Source: JALOOB01 sp040766655 (GTDB lineage: Bacteria > Chloroflexota > Anaerolineae > CG2-30-64-16). Taken from it: 64,000 bases of DNA. The notes under the pieces were generated by a model. The model was not told the origin of the DNA. It saw nothing but the letters and a program-made list of their open reading frames with translations, and did not search any database. Below, in pieces: positions 8,758 to 17,007 of the stretch (within the stretch, counting starts at the first letter, position 1; every line of letters begins with the position of its first letter). The stretch is taken from assembly GCA_040766655.1 (NCBI GenBank), contig JAXGQB010000009.1:286128-350127 (forward strand), given 5' to 3'. The translations under genes were made by a program, and so were the position numbers.

Positions 8758-9447
8758 TTACCATTGCCGAATGCGCTTGCGCCGCGCCTTCGCGATCCAC
8801 GGCAGGCACAGGATGAGGCCGGCCACGAAGCCGCCGATGTGGGCGAACCAGGCGACCCCGCCGCTCTGGCTGATGCCGAATGAGAGCGCGCCGTTGAAGA
8901 GCTGCAGGACGAACCACAGGCCCAACACCAGCACGGCTGGCAGCGCTGCGATGCGCGCGAACAGGCCCAGGAAGATCAGCGTGTCGACGCGCGCGGTGGG
9001 GAAGAAGAGCAGGTATGCGGCCAGCACACCAGCGATCGCGCCGCTCGCGCCGATGCCGGGCACGGGCGAGCCCCACGACACCGCGACCTGCGCCGCACTC
9101 GCCGCAAAGCCGCACAGCAGGTAGAAGATGATGAACCAGAACCGGCCCAGCACATCCTCGATGTTGTTGCCGAAGATCCACAGGTAGAGCATGTTGCCCA
9201 GGATGTGCATGAAGCCGCCGTGCATGAACATCGACGTGACGAAGGTCAGCCACGTCAGCGGCCCGGGATCGCTGGCCACGCGCGCAGGCACGACGCCCCA
9301 GGTGGTCACCGCCTGTTGCAGGGCCTCCTCACCGCCTCCGCCCAGGATCAGCATCTGCCACCCGAAGACGACGATGTTGATCAGGATGAGGATGACCGTG
9401 ACCACGGGGAAGCGCGTGGTAGGCATACGATCTCGGATCGGCATCAT
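8758..9447 (-). CDS. Rhomboid family intramembrane serine protease
   Basis: A 229-residue membrane protein with about six helices. Key residues are present: the WR-loop-like region, TSMFMHGGFMHILGNMLYL in helix 2, the catalytic Ser in PGIGASGAIAGVL, and the catalytic His in FAHIGGFVAGLIL. The family cleaves substrates within the membrane. The start is the first ATG of an ATG-ATG pair, preceded by GAGAGG at normal spacing. A longer in-frame reading upstream overlaps the DUF2142 gene and is rejected. It lies 17 bases after that gene. The Gly-Gly C-terminal signals of rhombosortase substrates were not seen in the window. Confidence 0.93.
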   Translation of the reverse strand: MMPIRDRMPTTRFPVVTVILILINIVVFGWQMLILGGGGEEALQQAVTTWGVVPARVASDPGPLTWLTFVTSMFMHGGFMHILGNMLYLWIFGNNIEDVLGRFWFIIFYLLCGFAASAAQVAVSWGSPVPGIGASGAIAGVLAAYLLFFPTARVDTLIFLGLFARIAALPAVLVLGLWFVLQLFNGALSFGISQSGGVAWFAHIGGFVAGLILCLPWIAKARRKRIRQW

Positions 9448-9464
9448 GGTGCACCTCTCGTCAG

Positions 9465-10973
9465 CTACGGCGCGATGGCCGCGAATAAGGCGTACAGAGC
9501 CACGCCGGGCAACAACGCAAACGGGAGCACATAGGCCCAGCGGCGCCAGCGGAGCGGGAGCGCGCTGGCGATGGCCAGGCCCACCGCCAGCGCAAAGGTG
9601 AGCGCAAGCGGCCACTTCGGCGCACCGATCTCGGGCAGCGCACCGATGCCCAACCCCCACGCGGCCATGACGGCCGCCCATGCCAGCGCGATCGAGACCA
9701 CCGCGCGGGCGACCGCGGGCATCAGTGCGCGCTCCCACCACGCGGCAAGAAATACGGCGATCGGGATCAGGGCCGTGAAGAGGTAGCGCCCCTGGTGCTG
9801 AAGGAAGGTCAGGTTGTAATAGATGTAGGTCAGCAGGGTCAGCAGCGCAGAGGCGAGCAGCAGGACCGCGGCCGCGTTCGGGCGTGTGGCAGCGCGCGGG
9901 GCGGCTGCCGGCCCGGCGGCACGCGGCTGCCGGGCCGTACGCAGGCCCAACGCCGCGGCGGCCGCCGCGAGCGGCACGCCCAGCCACAGCCCCAACAGAT
10001 AGTAGACGCGGGTGTCGAGCCACACCCCCATCCAGCCGAACACGCCGACGAAGCTCTTGAAGGTCCATTCGGCGGCCCGCCGCCAGTACGCGGCCGGTCC
10101 GTTCTCCGCGATGTACTGCGCGGTGCGGGTCTGGCCGACCACGATCTGGTCGTGGCGGATCAGTCCCAGGAAATCGGGCCAGCCGTAGACGTAGAGGTTG
10201 CGCGCATACCAGGGCAGGGCGATGAGCGCCACGGGTGCCAGCGCGGCCAGCCCTTCACCCACAACGCGGCGCAGCGGCGCGCGCTCCCGCACCCAGCACC
10301 AGGCCAGGGCCCCCGCGGCCAGGGGCAGCGCGATGTACGCGGTCGTCTTGGTGATCAGGATCAGCCCCAGCAGGATGCCCAGGACGATCGGGCGGCGCAT
10401 GGGGCCGGCAGGCGACGGCATGTCGCCAACGGTCACCCGTCCTGCAAGATAGAAGAGCACGGCGGCCAGGAGCAGTTCCGCGAGCACATCGTTGCCCACC
10501 TGCGACACGGTGGCAAGGTGCTGGGGCAGGAACGCGACGAACGCGGCCGCGCCCAGTGCCGCGGCGGGCCTGCCGGGCAGCGCCCGCCGCGCGACGCCGA
10601 AGGCCAGCAGGACGATGCCCGCGCCGAGCGCGACGGAGAAGAGGCGCAGGGCGAGCAGGCTGCCGCCCGTCAATGAGTAGACCGGCGCGGCCAGCGCATA
10701 GTAGAGCGGCGGCTGATGCGACTCGTAACGGATCGGGGTGATGGGCAGGTCCGGCGGGAAGCCTGCAGCCTTGATCTGCTCCAGGTACGCGTGCGGGTAG
10801 TCGCCCATGTGGAGGACCGGAAAGGCGCCGTTCTCGGCCAGGTAGCGCACGTAGTTGTAGTGCGCCGGCTCATCGGGCGCCTGCCAGGCAGGCGTCTGTA
10901 TCGCGAAGAGCGCGCCGAGCCCCAGGTAGGCGACGAGAATCAGGATCAGGACGAGACGCTGAGTCTTGGACAT
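9465..10973 (-). CDS. DUF2142/GT39-like multi-spanning membrane protein
   Basis: A 502-residue integral membrane protein with around ten helices. An N-terminal helix is followed by the periplasmic motif QAPDEPAHYNYVRYLAENG, then ESHQPPLYYAL. This Asp-Glu-Pro-x-His loop and the 'QPPLYY' sequence are typical of DUF2142 and glycosyltransferase-39-like proteins, which use lipid-linked sugars outside the membrane. The substrate is unknown. It starts six bases after the ftsK stop and is followed 17 bases later by the rhomboid gene. A role in envelope polysaccharide or glycoprotein synthesis is inference. Confidence 0.8.
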   Translation of the reverse strand: MSKTQRLVLILILVAYLGLGALFAIQTPAWQAPDEPAHYNYVRYLAENGAFPVLHMGDYPHAYLEQIKAAGFPPDLPITPIRYESHQPPLYYALAAPVYSLTGGSLLALRLFSVALGAGIVLLAFGVARRALPGRPAAALGAAAFVAFLPQHLATVSQVGNDVLAELLLAAVLFYLAGRVTVGDMPSPAGPMRRPIVLGILLGLILITKTTAYIALPLAAGALAWCWVRERAPLRRVVGEGLAALAPVALIALPWYARNLYVYGWPDFLGLIRHDQIVVGQTRTAQYIAENGPAAYWRRAAEWTFKSFVGVFGWMGVWLDTRVYYLLGLWLGVPLAAAAAALGLRTARQPRAAGPAAAPRAATRPNAAAVLLLASALLTLLTYIYYNLTFLQHQGRYLFTALIPIAVFLAAWWERALMPAVARAVVSIALAWAAVMAAWGLGIGALPEIGAPKWPLALTFALAVGLAIASALPLRWRRWAYVLPFALLPGVALYALFAAIAP

Positions 10974-10979
10974 CAGGCC

Positions 10980-13526
10980 CTAATTCTCCGGCAAGACGTC
11001 ACGCCCGCGACTTCCGCTCTGCTCCGGCCCGATGATCCCGTCCGCCTCCATCTGGTCGATGATGCGCGCCGCGCGGGAGTAGCCGATGCGCAGCCGGCGC
11101 TGAAGCAGCGAGATGCTCGCCTTGCCCGATTTGCGCACCTCCTGGACCGCCTGCCGGTACATGTCGTCCCGGCCGTCGGCCTCTACGGCAGCCAGGTCGT
11201 CCCACAGGGGCTGGCGCAGGGTTTCTTCACCGGGCAGGTAGGGCAGCCCTTCCGCGCCGTGCCGCGATTCGGCTTCCTCACGCTCCTGCGACCTCCCCGG
11301 CGCGGGCCGATCCCACGGCAGCGGCTCGCGCGCCTCGGCCGATGTTTCGTCGCCGGCCCGGAGCGCAGGGCTTTCGCCCGCCAGCAGGTCGCTCGGCTCG
11401 ACGAAGGAGCGCATGCCGCGCCAGAAATTCACCAGCCGCGTCGTCTCGCGGTCCGACACGAAGCAGCCCTGGAGCCGCTGCAGCTTCGACTGATCCGGGG
11501 CCATGAAGAGCATGTCGCCGCGACCGAGCAGCTGTTCGGCGCCCGGTGTGTCGAGGATGACCCGGCTGTCGATCTGCGACGTGACCGCAAACGCAATGCG
11601 CGCGGGGAAGTTCGCCTTGATGAGCCCGGTGACCACGTCCACCGACGGCCGCTGGGTGGCGAGGACCAGGTGCATGCCCGTCGCGCGCGCCATCTGCGCG
11701 ATGCGACAGATGTAGCGCTCCACGTCTTCGGGCGCGGAGAGCATCAGGTCGGCCAGCTCGTCGATGATGATGACGATGTAAGGCAACACCTGCTCGTTCT
11801 GTGCCCGCAGCTTGTCGTTGTACGCCTCGATGTTGCGCGCGCCCAGCTTGGCGAACAGCTTGTAGCGTCGCTCCATCTCCCGCGTGGCCCACTGCAGCAC
11901 CGGCACCGCGCGCTCGACGTCGACCACCACCGGCGCGATCAGGTGCGGGATGCCGTTATAGACGGTCAACTCGACCCGCTTCGGGTCCACCATCAGGAGG
12001 CGCAGGGTGTCCGGCGTGTGGCTCAGCAGCAGGGAGGTGATGATGGCGTTCACGCAGACCGACTTGCCCGAGCCGGTGGCGCCGGCAATCAGCATGTGGG
12101 GCATGCGCGTCAGGTCGGCCACCGAGGCCTGCCCGGACACGTCCCGTCCCAGACCGAAGCGGAGCGCGCCCTTCGTCGCGGCCCACTCCTCCGACTCCAT
12201 GACACCGCGCAGCGAGACGAGGGAGATCTGGGTGTTGGGGACCTCGACCCCGACGAAATCGCGGCCGGGCACGGGCGCCTCGATACGAATGGGTGACGCA
12301 GCCAGCGCAAGCGAGAGGTCGTTGGACAGCGCCTGGATCTGCGACACGCGCACCTTGACGTGCTTCTCCTCGCCCTTGCGATCCTTGCGCACGATCACGC
12401 CGGGGCGCAGGCCGAACTGGGTGACCGCGGGCCCCTGGTTCACCTCCACCACGCTGACCGGCACGCCGAAGCCGAGCAGGGTCTGCTCGATGATCTGCAC
12501 GCGGCGGCGCAGATCCTCCTGCTGGATTTCGGCCTCCCCCGCGTCCTCCAGCATCTCGGGCAGCACCGGCAGGCGCCACGACTGGCCGCTGCCGCCGATG
12601 ATGCGGGGCTGGGGCGCTGCGGCTGGGGTGGCCGGGCCTGCGGTGGCCTGATCGGGCCGACCCGTCTGGGCCTGCGCGGCGCCCTGGCGACCCGTGCCGC
12701 TGCCCGATGCGGCGCCGCTCGACGCGGCACCGCCCGACGCGGCCCGCCCGTTCGCGCCGGGCCCGTTGATCACGGGCGTGCGCGGGGCCGGCGCATCCCA
12801 GGGCGGCAGGCCGACGTCCTGCCGCGGCTTGAGCTTGTGCCAGAGGCGGATGAACGGATTCGGCTCGCGCGGCTCGCCCAGGGGCAGCGGCGGCGTGATG
12901 GCCGAGCCGCCGGGGCCGCGGCGGGTCTCGCGCTTCGCCGTGCCCGCGCCCGGCAGGGGCGGGAACGAGGGCCGATGGAGCAGCTGCGCCCACAGGGCCG
13001 CGAGGCCGGTGCTCACGTCGGCCAGCGACCGCCCCGCCAGTGCGACGACCGAGAGGACCAGGAGCAGGAGCAGCAGCATGGCCGCCACGACCGGTCCCAG
13101 GCCGCCCACGAGCGCACCGCTGAGGAACCAGCCGAGCAGGCCGCCGCCCTGGCCCACGCGGCCGCTTTGTGTCACGTCGGGCAGGCCCGCCACCAGGTGG
13201 GCGAAACCCTCGAACGCGAGAAACAGGCCAACCGCGCCCACCATCCGCCAGGCCGACCACGGTCCGTTCTCGGCCACCTCGCGCAGCGCCAGCCAGACGC
13301 CCAGCCCGCCGATCAGCAGCGGCGTCAGCCACATGCCCACGCCGAAGGCCGTGCGCAGGCCGTCGACCGCGGCATCCGTGATCTCGCCGCGATTGGGCGA
13401 AAGCAGGCTGAGCAGGACGAGAATCGCCAGCAGCACAAGAACGCTGCCGGCAATCTCGCCTTTCATGAACTGCCCCAAGGAGGGGCCGGGCTTCGACTTT
13501 GCCCGAGGTCGTCGTTTCGTTGCCAT
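10980..13526 (-). CDS. ftsK: DNA translocase FtsK/SpoIIIE family
   Basis: An 848-residue septal DNA pump. A short basic N-terminus (ATKRRPRAKSK) precedes four or five membrane helices (to about 190), then a Pro/Ala/Gly-rich linker (about 190-345). An alpha/beta motor follows, with Walker A IAGATGSGKSVCVNAI (near 480) and Walker B YIVIIIDELADLM (near 585). The C-terminal winged-helix gamma domain (YSRAARIIDQMEADGIIGP) recognises polarity sequences. The family moves chromosome ends across the division septum and activates XerCD; a Xer-type recombinase is at 18843. The start is the ATG at 13526. An upstream extension in frame is non-conserved and would cross the preceding intergenic region. Confidence 0.95.
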   Translation of the reverse strand: MATKRRPRAKSKPGPSLGQFMKGEIAGSVLVLLAILVLLSLLSPNRGEITDAAVDGLRTAFGVGMWLTPLLIGGLGVWLALREVAENGPWSAWRMVGAVGLFLAFEGFAHLVAGLPDVTQSGRVGQGGGLLGWFLSGALVGGLGPVVAAMLLLLLLVLSVVALAGRSLADVSTGLAALWAQLLHRPSFPPLPGAGTAKRETRRGPGGSAITPPLPLGEPREPNPFIRLWHKLKPRQDVGLPPWDAPAPRTPVINGPGANGRAASGGAASSGAASGSGTGRQGAAQAQTGRPDQATAGPATPAAAPQPRIIGGSGQSWRLPVLPEMLEDAGEAEIQQEDLRRRVQIIEQTLLGFGVPVSVVEVNQGPAVTQFGLRPGVIVRKDRKGEEKHVKVRVSQIQALSNDLSLALAASPIRIEAPVPGRDFVGVEVPNTQISLVSLRGVMESEEWAATKGALRFGLGRDVSGQASVADLTRMPHMLIAGATGSGKSVCVNAIITSLLLSHTPDTLRLLMVDPKRVELTVYNGIPHLIAPVVVDVERAVPVLQWATREMERRYKLFAKLGARNIEAYNDKLRAQNEQVLPYIVIIIDELADLMLSAPEDVERYICRIAQMARATGMHLVLATQRPSVDVVTGLIKANFPARIAFAVTSQIDSRVILDTPGAEQLLGRGDMLFMAPDQSKLQRLQGCFVSDRETTRLVNFWRGMRSFVEPSDLLAGESPALRAGDETSAEAREPLPWDRPAPGRSQEREEAESRHGAEGLPYLPGEETLRQPLWDDLAAVEADGRDDMYRQAVQEVRKSGKASISLLQRRLRIGYSRAARIIDQMEADGIIGPEQSGSRGRDVLPEN

Positions 13527-13652
13527 AGGAATCAGTGCAAATGTTCGCAGTGAACGGAGTATACCACCAATATGTGGCAATGTCATTTCCGCGATGGCTG
13601 ACAAGCATGTGTCACGTTTGGAAAAGAACCGAGTCGCACCTTTGGTCTGATG

Positions 13653-13661
13653 TGATATACT
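13653..13661 (+). promoter_or_regulatory. Extended -10 promoter of the MNT-HEPN pair
   Basis: TGATATACT is an extended -10 element (TGn-TATACT). The predicted start near 13668 lies about 13 bases before the ATG at 13681, with the GAGGTG ribosome site between. No -35 box is evident. The position rules out the earlier TTG start at 13666. Confidence 0.55.
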
Positions 13662-13680
13662 TCGGTTGGCGAGGTGTGCT

Positions 13681-14010
13681 ATGACCAACAAAACTACCGA
13701 GCAAGCCATCCAGATGATGGTGGATCGCCTGGTGGAACGTTTCGATCCCGATCAGATCATCCTGTTCGGCTCGCAGGCGCGCGGCACGGCCGACCCCGGC
13801 AGCGATGTAGACTTGCTGGTTATCATGCCGGTGAGCGGCTCCAAGCGCGCCCGACAGCTCGAGATGCGCATGGCGTTGCACGATATTGCGGTCCCAAAGG
13901 ATATCATCCTCGTGACCCCTGATGAAGTGGCCCGACGGCGCGACATCGTTGGTACAATCGTCCGGCCGGCGCTGCGCGAGGGAAAGGTGCTCTATGCTCG
14001 GCCTGCATGA
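13681..14010 (+). CDS. MNT-type nucleotidyltransferase (antitoxin-like)
   Basis: A 109-residue minimal nucleotidyltransferase. The signature ILFGSQARGTADPGSDVDLLV carries the catalytic Gly-Ser and the Asp-x-Asp pair, and a third acidic position follows in KDIILVTPDE. The ATG has GAGGTG five bases upstream. Its last 17 bases overlap the HEPN gene. MNT/HEPN pairs are known as toxin-antitoxin or abortive-defence modules in which the MNT protein can modify and silence the HEPN partner. Other MNT/HEPN pairs bind nucleotides or act on drugs. The role here is inferred from pairing only. Confidence 0.88.
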   Translation: MTNKTTEQAIQMMVDRLVERFDPDQIILFGSQARGTADPGSDVDLLVIMPVSGSKRARQLEMRMALHDIAVPKDIILVTPDEVARRRDIVGTIVRPALREGKVLYARPA

Positions 14011-14407
14011 TGAGGTGCTTGCTGTAGCCCACCAATGGGTTGAGAAGGCCGAGAACGACCTCAAAAACGCAACGCATACGGTCAGATTGAGGACTGATTG
14101 CCCGACCGACACGGTCTGCTTTCATGCCCATCAATGTGTGGAGAAGTACTTGAAGGCGCTGCTGGTCCTGAACGACATCGAGTTCACGCGCACCCATCAA
14201 ATCAGCACGCTTCTGGCCCTCGTGCCTGCGCAGGCGCGGCCCCTGCTTTCGCAAGCAGAGCAGGACCGCCTGACAGAGTATGCGGTCACAACCCGTTACC
14301 CCGGCGACTACGATCCCATCCCGCGAGAAGAAGCTCTGGACGCCGTAAGGCTCGCCCGTCGCGTTCGGAATCAAATACGCAGGCGCCTTCCAGAGGCCGC
14401 GCGTTAG
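13994..14407 (+). CDS. HEPN domain protein (partner of MNT nucleotidyltransferase)
   Basis: A 137-residue all-helical HEPN protein. AHQWVEKAENDL opens the first helix and CFHAHQCVEKYLKALLV is the family core. The C-terminal helix ends RRVRNQIRRRLPEA. The start at 13994 overlaps the MNT gene and no longer start has a ribosome site. The canonical RNase motif R-x(4-6)-H is not obvious: the C-terminal helix has Arg residues but no His. The RNase activity known for HepT-type toxins is therefore not assured, and it may belong to the non-catalytic HEPN group. Confidence 0.85.
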   Translation: MLGLHDEVLAVAHQWVEKAENDLKNATHTVRLRTDCPTDTVCFHAHQCVEKYLKALLVLNDIEFTRTHQISTLLALVPAQARPLLSQAEQDRLTEYAVTTRYPGDYDPIPREEALDAVRLARRVRNQIRRRLPEAAR

Positions 14408-14536
14408 CGGTCTTGTCCTCCCTGTCAACACTGTCGGCTATTCGTCTGCCAATCATTCAGCATGGGGGGCAAATATGCCGCATAATGGCAGGCAAGTGCA
14501 TCCAAATCGGAGCACTCCTGGGAGGAGGCAACACCC

Positions 14537-14836
14537 ATGAAAAGGATTTTGATGGCAGGGCTGCTCGTGCTGGCAGTCGTCGTCCTGGGCGGCTGCGTGG
14601 CAGGTCCCAACACGATGGTCGGCACGCCCGACGAAGAGGGCAAGATCGCCGGCTTCTGGCAGGGACTCTGGCATGGCATCATTGCGCCGGTGACGTTCGT
14701 CATCTCGCTGTTCTCGGACAGCGTCCATGTGTTCGAGGTGCACAACAGCGGCAACGGCTACGTGCTGGGCTTCCTGTTAGGACTCGGCGCAGTTTGGGGC
14801 GGAGGCGGTCGCGGGTCCGCGGGCCGCAGGCGCTGA
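14537..14836 (+). CDS. Small lipoprotein
   Basis: A 99-residue exported lipoprotein. The signal MKRILMAGLLVLAVVVLGGC has a clear lipobox with Cys20. The mature part contains GFWQGLWHGIIAPVTFVISL, a hydrophobic stretch, and a second hydrophobic segment GYVLGFLLGLGAVWGGGG before a basic end (RGSAGRRR). Small lipoproteins of this kind, with 'W.G..HG...P..F..SLF', are widespread and of unknown function. The ATG follows GGGAGGAGG at good spacing. No partner gene is close. Confidence 0.8.
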   Translation: MKRILMAGLLVLAVVVLGGCVAGPNTMVGTPDEEGKIAGFWQGLWHGIIAPVTFVISLFSDSVHVFEVHNSGNGYVLGFLLGLGAVWGGGGRGSAGRRR

Positions 14837-14838
14837 GG

Positions 14839-15027
14839 CTGTGCGAACGGCGGGGCGCACCCTACGCCGGCCAGGCCCACAGACTGCGCGCCAGCATCTG
14901 GGACGACAGCCCGGATGATCGCAGCTTCGCCGAGCATCGCGGCTTCACCGAGCGTTCGCACGCCCTGGCGATGACGCTGGATCTTCATGCCATGGAAAAG
15001 TCGCTCGTCTTCTGCGCACGCGACTAA
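14839..15027 (+). pseudogene. Remnant of a GNAT N-acetyltransferase (C-terminal piece)
   Basis: This frame directly follows the lipoprotein stop and has no start codon or ribosome site. It ends in TAA. It reads like the end of a GNAT acetyltransferase: GAPYAGQAHRLRASIWDD, then FAEHRGFTERSHALAMTLDL. Members of that family usually have '..LRA.V.DDDP....FAE.RGF.E......LDL' in the last third. The first two thirds are missing. It is likely a gene relic left when neighbouring sequence was replaced. Confidence 0.55.
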
Positions 15028-15068
15028 TGCAGAATTGCACGTTGAGATGCGTTGCCCCCAGGATGGTC

Positions 15069-15497
15069 CTACGGGATACTGACCTCACCAGGCTCCACTT
15101 CGGCGACAAGGCGGATCTGCGGCAGGCTGGCCGGCAATTCCGCCGGTTGCATCGATCCGTGCGCCAGCACCTCGTCGAACACCGCGGTCGCGTCCTCGAT
15201 CAGCTGCGTCACGTCGACGCCCTGGCACGTTGGAGGGAGGCGGTGCAGCTTCGGCAGGCCGCGGTGGAAGACCTTCAGCGCGCCGGGGAGATTATTGTTT
15301 CGCAGATGGTGAAGCGCCACGCCGACCTGCAGGATGCCCTGGTATAGGCCGCGTACCCCGCGCGGCTCGGCGATCCAGAGCGCTTCCAGCGTCTCGTGAC
15401 ACTCCCAATATTCCCCGCGATTGAACTGTTCGATGCCGCGGATCAGGCCGGGGGACGGCGGCTCATTGCAGCCGGGTAGGAGCGGAGCGCTGCACAC
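15069..15497 (-). CDS. DUF309 family protein
   Basis: A 142-residue soluble helical protein. The family core is GIEQFNRGEYWECHETLEAL (about 20-40), followed by GLYQGILQVGVALHHLRNNN. The E-x-H-E pattern within the first helices is the DUF309 hallmark. The function of the family is unknown. The start is GTG, ten bases after the stop of the SufR-like regulator, so the two genes share a transcript. Nothing else connects it to Fe-S metabolism. Confidence 0.85.
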   Translation of the reverse strand: MCSAPLLPGCNEPPSPGLIRGIEQFNRGEYWECHETLEALWIAEPRGVRGLYQGILQVGVALHHLRNNNLPGALKVFHRGLPKLHRLPPTCQGVDVTQLIEDATAVFDEVLAHGSMQPAELPASLPQIRLVAEVEPGEVSIP

Positions 15498-15506
15498 AGC
15501 GGATCG

Positions 15507-16154
15507 CTACCGGCGCCGGATGCGGTACGCGCAGAACGATTCGCCGTTCATGATGTGATGCTCGCGCGTCACCTCGGCGTCGGGCAGCACCGCCTGCAGG
15601 AACGTCAGCTCGGAGCGGCAGGCCGCGCGAAACTCCTGCGCCACGTCGTGGACGGCGCAGTTGTGCTCGCGCAGGAGGAACGTATCGCCGTCCACCTGTT
15701 CCCATTCGGCGAGGTAACCTTCCTCGCTCAGGATGTCCGCGAGCCCGGAGACGCGCACGGCCAGAGACCCGTCGCCGATGCGCGCCTTTGCCTGGCGAAT
15801 CCGGCGCTGTGCACGCTGATCGAAGAGCTGGATCACCTCTTGGTCGTCGTCGGCAGAAAGATAACCCAGGAGCTCCTTGGTCAACGCCGCGTAGTTCTTA
15901 GGAAAGAGATTCTCGGCCTCCGGACTGAGACGGTAGACGTACGACGGCCGGCCCTTGCCCCGCTGCACCAGGTCATAGCGCACCATGCGGTCGCGCTCGA
16001 GCATCGTCAGATGGCGGCGCACGCCCATGCTCGTGATTCCGAGCATGTCGGCCAGCTCGGCAGCGGTCATGTGGCCGTTCTGCTTGAGTGCGAGTATGAT
16101 TCGCCGCCGGGTCGGCTGCAACTCGTCCGTGAACGGTGCTCGAAGATTCGTCAT
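15507..16154 (-). CDS. SufR-like winged-helix transcriptional regulator, probably Fe-S binding
   Basis: A 215-residue DNA-binding protein. The N-terminal winged helix (about 12-75) contains GHMTAAELADMLGITSMGVR, then RHLTMLERDRMV and a 'KGRPSYVY' wing. The C-terminal domain has the Cys pattern of SufR-type regulators: EHNCAVHDVAQEFRAAC, followed at distance by ESFCAYRI. In SufR these Cys residues hold an Fe-S cluster and the protein represses the suf operon. No suf genes are in this window, so the target is unknown. The ATG coincides with the predicted transcript start (promoter at 16161-16189), so the mRNA is probably leaderless. Confidence 0.85.
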   Translation of the reverse strand: MTNLRAPFTDELQPTRRRIILALKQNGHMTAAELADMLGITSMGVRRHLTMLERDRMVRYDLVQRGKGRPSYVYRLSPEAENLFPKNYAALTKELLGYLSADDDQEVIQLFDQRAQRRIRQAKARIGDGSLAVRVSGLADILSEEGYLAEWEQVDGDTFLLREHNCAVHDVAQEFRAACRSELTFLQAVLPDAEVTREHHIMNGESFCAYRIRRR

Positions 16155-16160
16155 GGCCGA

Positions 16161-16189
16161 AGCATAGCACAGGGCGACGATTAAGACAA
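16161..16189 (-). promoter_or_regulatory. Promoter of the SufR-like gene (leaderless start)
   Basis: On the minus strand, a -35 TTGTCT and a -10 TATGCT are separated by exactly 17 bases. The -10 ends 7 bases before the A of the ATG, so the transcript start should fall on the start codon. Confidence 0.7.
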
Positions 16190-16239
16190 CTTGCTATCAT
16201 TTATAAGCTAGTTTGTTTGCCAGGTTGTCGGCAGGGTGT

Positions 16240-16268
16240 TTGACGCACCGTGCGTCCGGGGGTACACT
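16240..16268 (+). promoter_or_regulatory. Promoter of the glycosyltransferase operon
   Basis: A -35 TTGACG and a -10 TACACT are separated by exactly 17 bases. The predicted start near 16275 leaves a leader of about 43 bases with GAAGGA before the ATG at 16318. It fixes the start and rules out a longer reading frame from 16213. Confidence 0.7.
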
Positions 16269-16317
16269 GAGAATTCCACCGGCACCGTACGGTTCACCTT
16301 CTGCGAAGGACAGACGC

Positions 16318-17007
16318 ATGAGCACCACCAGCGGCGAGATCATCGCCATCATCCCGGCCTACAACGAGGCGCGTTTCATCGGCGACGTCATCAAGGCCGC
16401 GCAGCAACACGTTCCAGTGGTCGTGATCGATGACGGCTCCTCGGACGGCACGGGCGCAGCGGCCGCCATGGCGGGCGCGAAGGTGGTGGCGCATGTACAG
16501 AACCAGGGGAAGGGCAAGGCGCTGCTCACCGGGTTCGACTATGCCATCGGCCGGAAGGTGGATGCGGCTATCACCCTGGACGCGGACGGCCAGCACGACC
16601 CTCATGAGATTCCGCTCTTCATCAAGGCGTTCCGCGCGGGACAGGGCGACATCATCATCGGCCAGCGGCAGTACAGCCAGATGCCCGCGAAGAGCCAGAT
16701 CGGCAACCGGGTCGGGTCGTTCCTGCTCAGGCTGGCCATGGGGCGCCCCATTCCCGACAACCAGAGCGGCTACCGGCTGTTCAGCCGGGAGGCGATGGAG
16801 AAGGTCCGGCCCACCAGCACCCGCTTCGAGGCCGAGGTCGAGATGCTGCTGCGTGCGGACCTGGCCGGCTTGAAGGTCGGCTGGGTGCCCATCAAGACCA
16901 TCTATAACGAGAAGAAGAGCCACTTCCGCCCCGTGCAGGACAGCGCTCTGTTCTTCAAGATGGCGTGGCGCATCTGGCGCGCGCGGCTGCGCGGGAGCTT
17001 CGATTGA
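16318..17007 (+). CDS. Family 2 glycosyltransferase (polyprenyl-phosphate sugar synthase type)
   Basis: A 229-residue GT-A fold enzyme. The N-terminal nucleotide-sugar motif is AIIPAYNEARFIGDVI, with VVVIDDGSSDGT and LDADGQHDP (the metal-binding D-x-D region). The acceptor-side motif DNQSGYRLFSREAM is typical of dolichol- or undecaprenyl-phosphate sugar synthases. No membrane helix is present. The next gene, which overlaps by one base, encodes a small membrane protein that might anchor it (inference). The ATG has GAAGGA seven bases upstream. Confidence 0.92.
   Translation: MSTTSGEIIAIIPAYNEARFIGDVIKAAQQHVPVVVIDDGSSDGTGAAAAMAGAKVVAHVQNQGKGKALLTGFDYAIGRKVDAAITLDADGQHDPHEIPLFIKAFRAGQGDIIIGQRQYSQMPAKSQIGNRVGSFLLRLAMGRPIPDNQSGYRLFSREAMEKVRPTSTRFEAEVEMLLRADLAGLKVGWVPIKTIYNEKKSHFRPVQDSALFFKMAWRIWRARLRGSFD

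Noticed and set aside
8758..9447. Rhomboid as the processing enzyme (rhombosortase) for the surface tails
   Set aside because: The tails lack the Gly-Gly motif of rhombosortase substrates, the gene is 40 kb away, and it sits in an operon with ftsK.
9448..10068. N-terminal extension of the rhomboid protein
   Set aside because: It lies wholly within the DUF2142 gene in another frame and has no conserved residues; the ATG at 9447 has a ribosome site.
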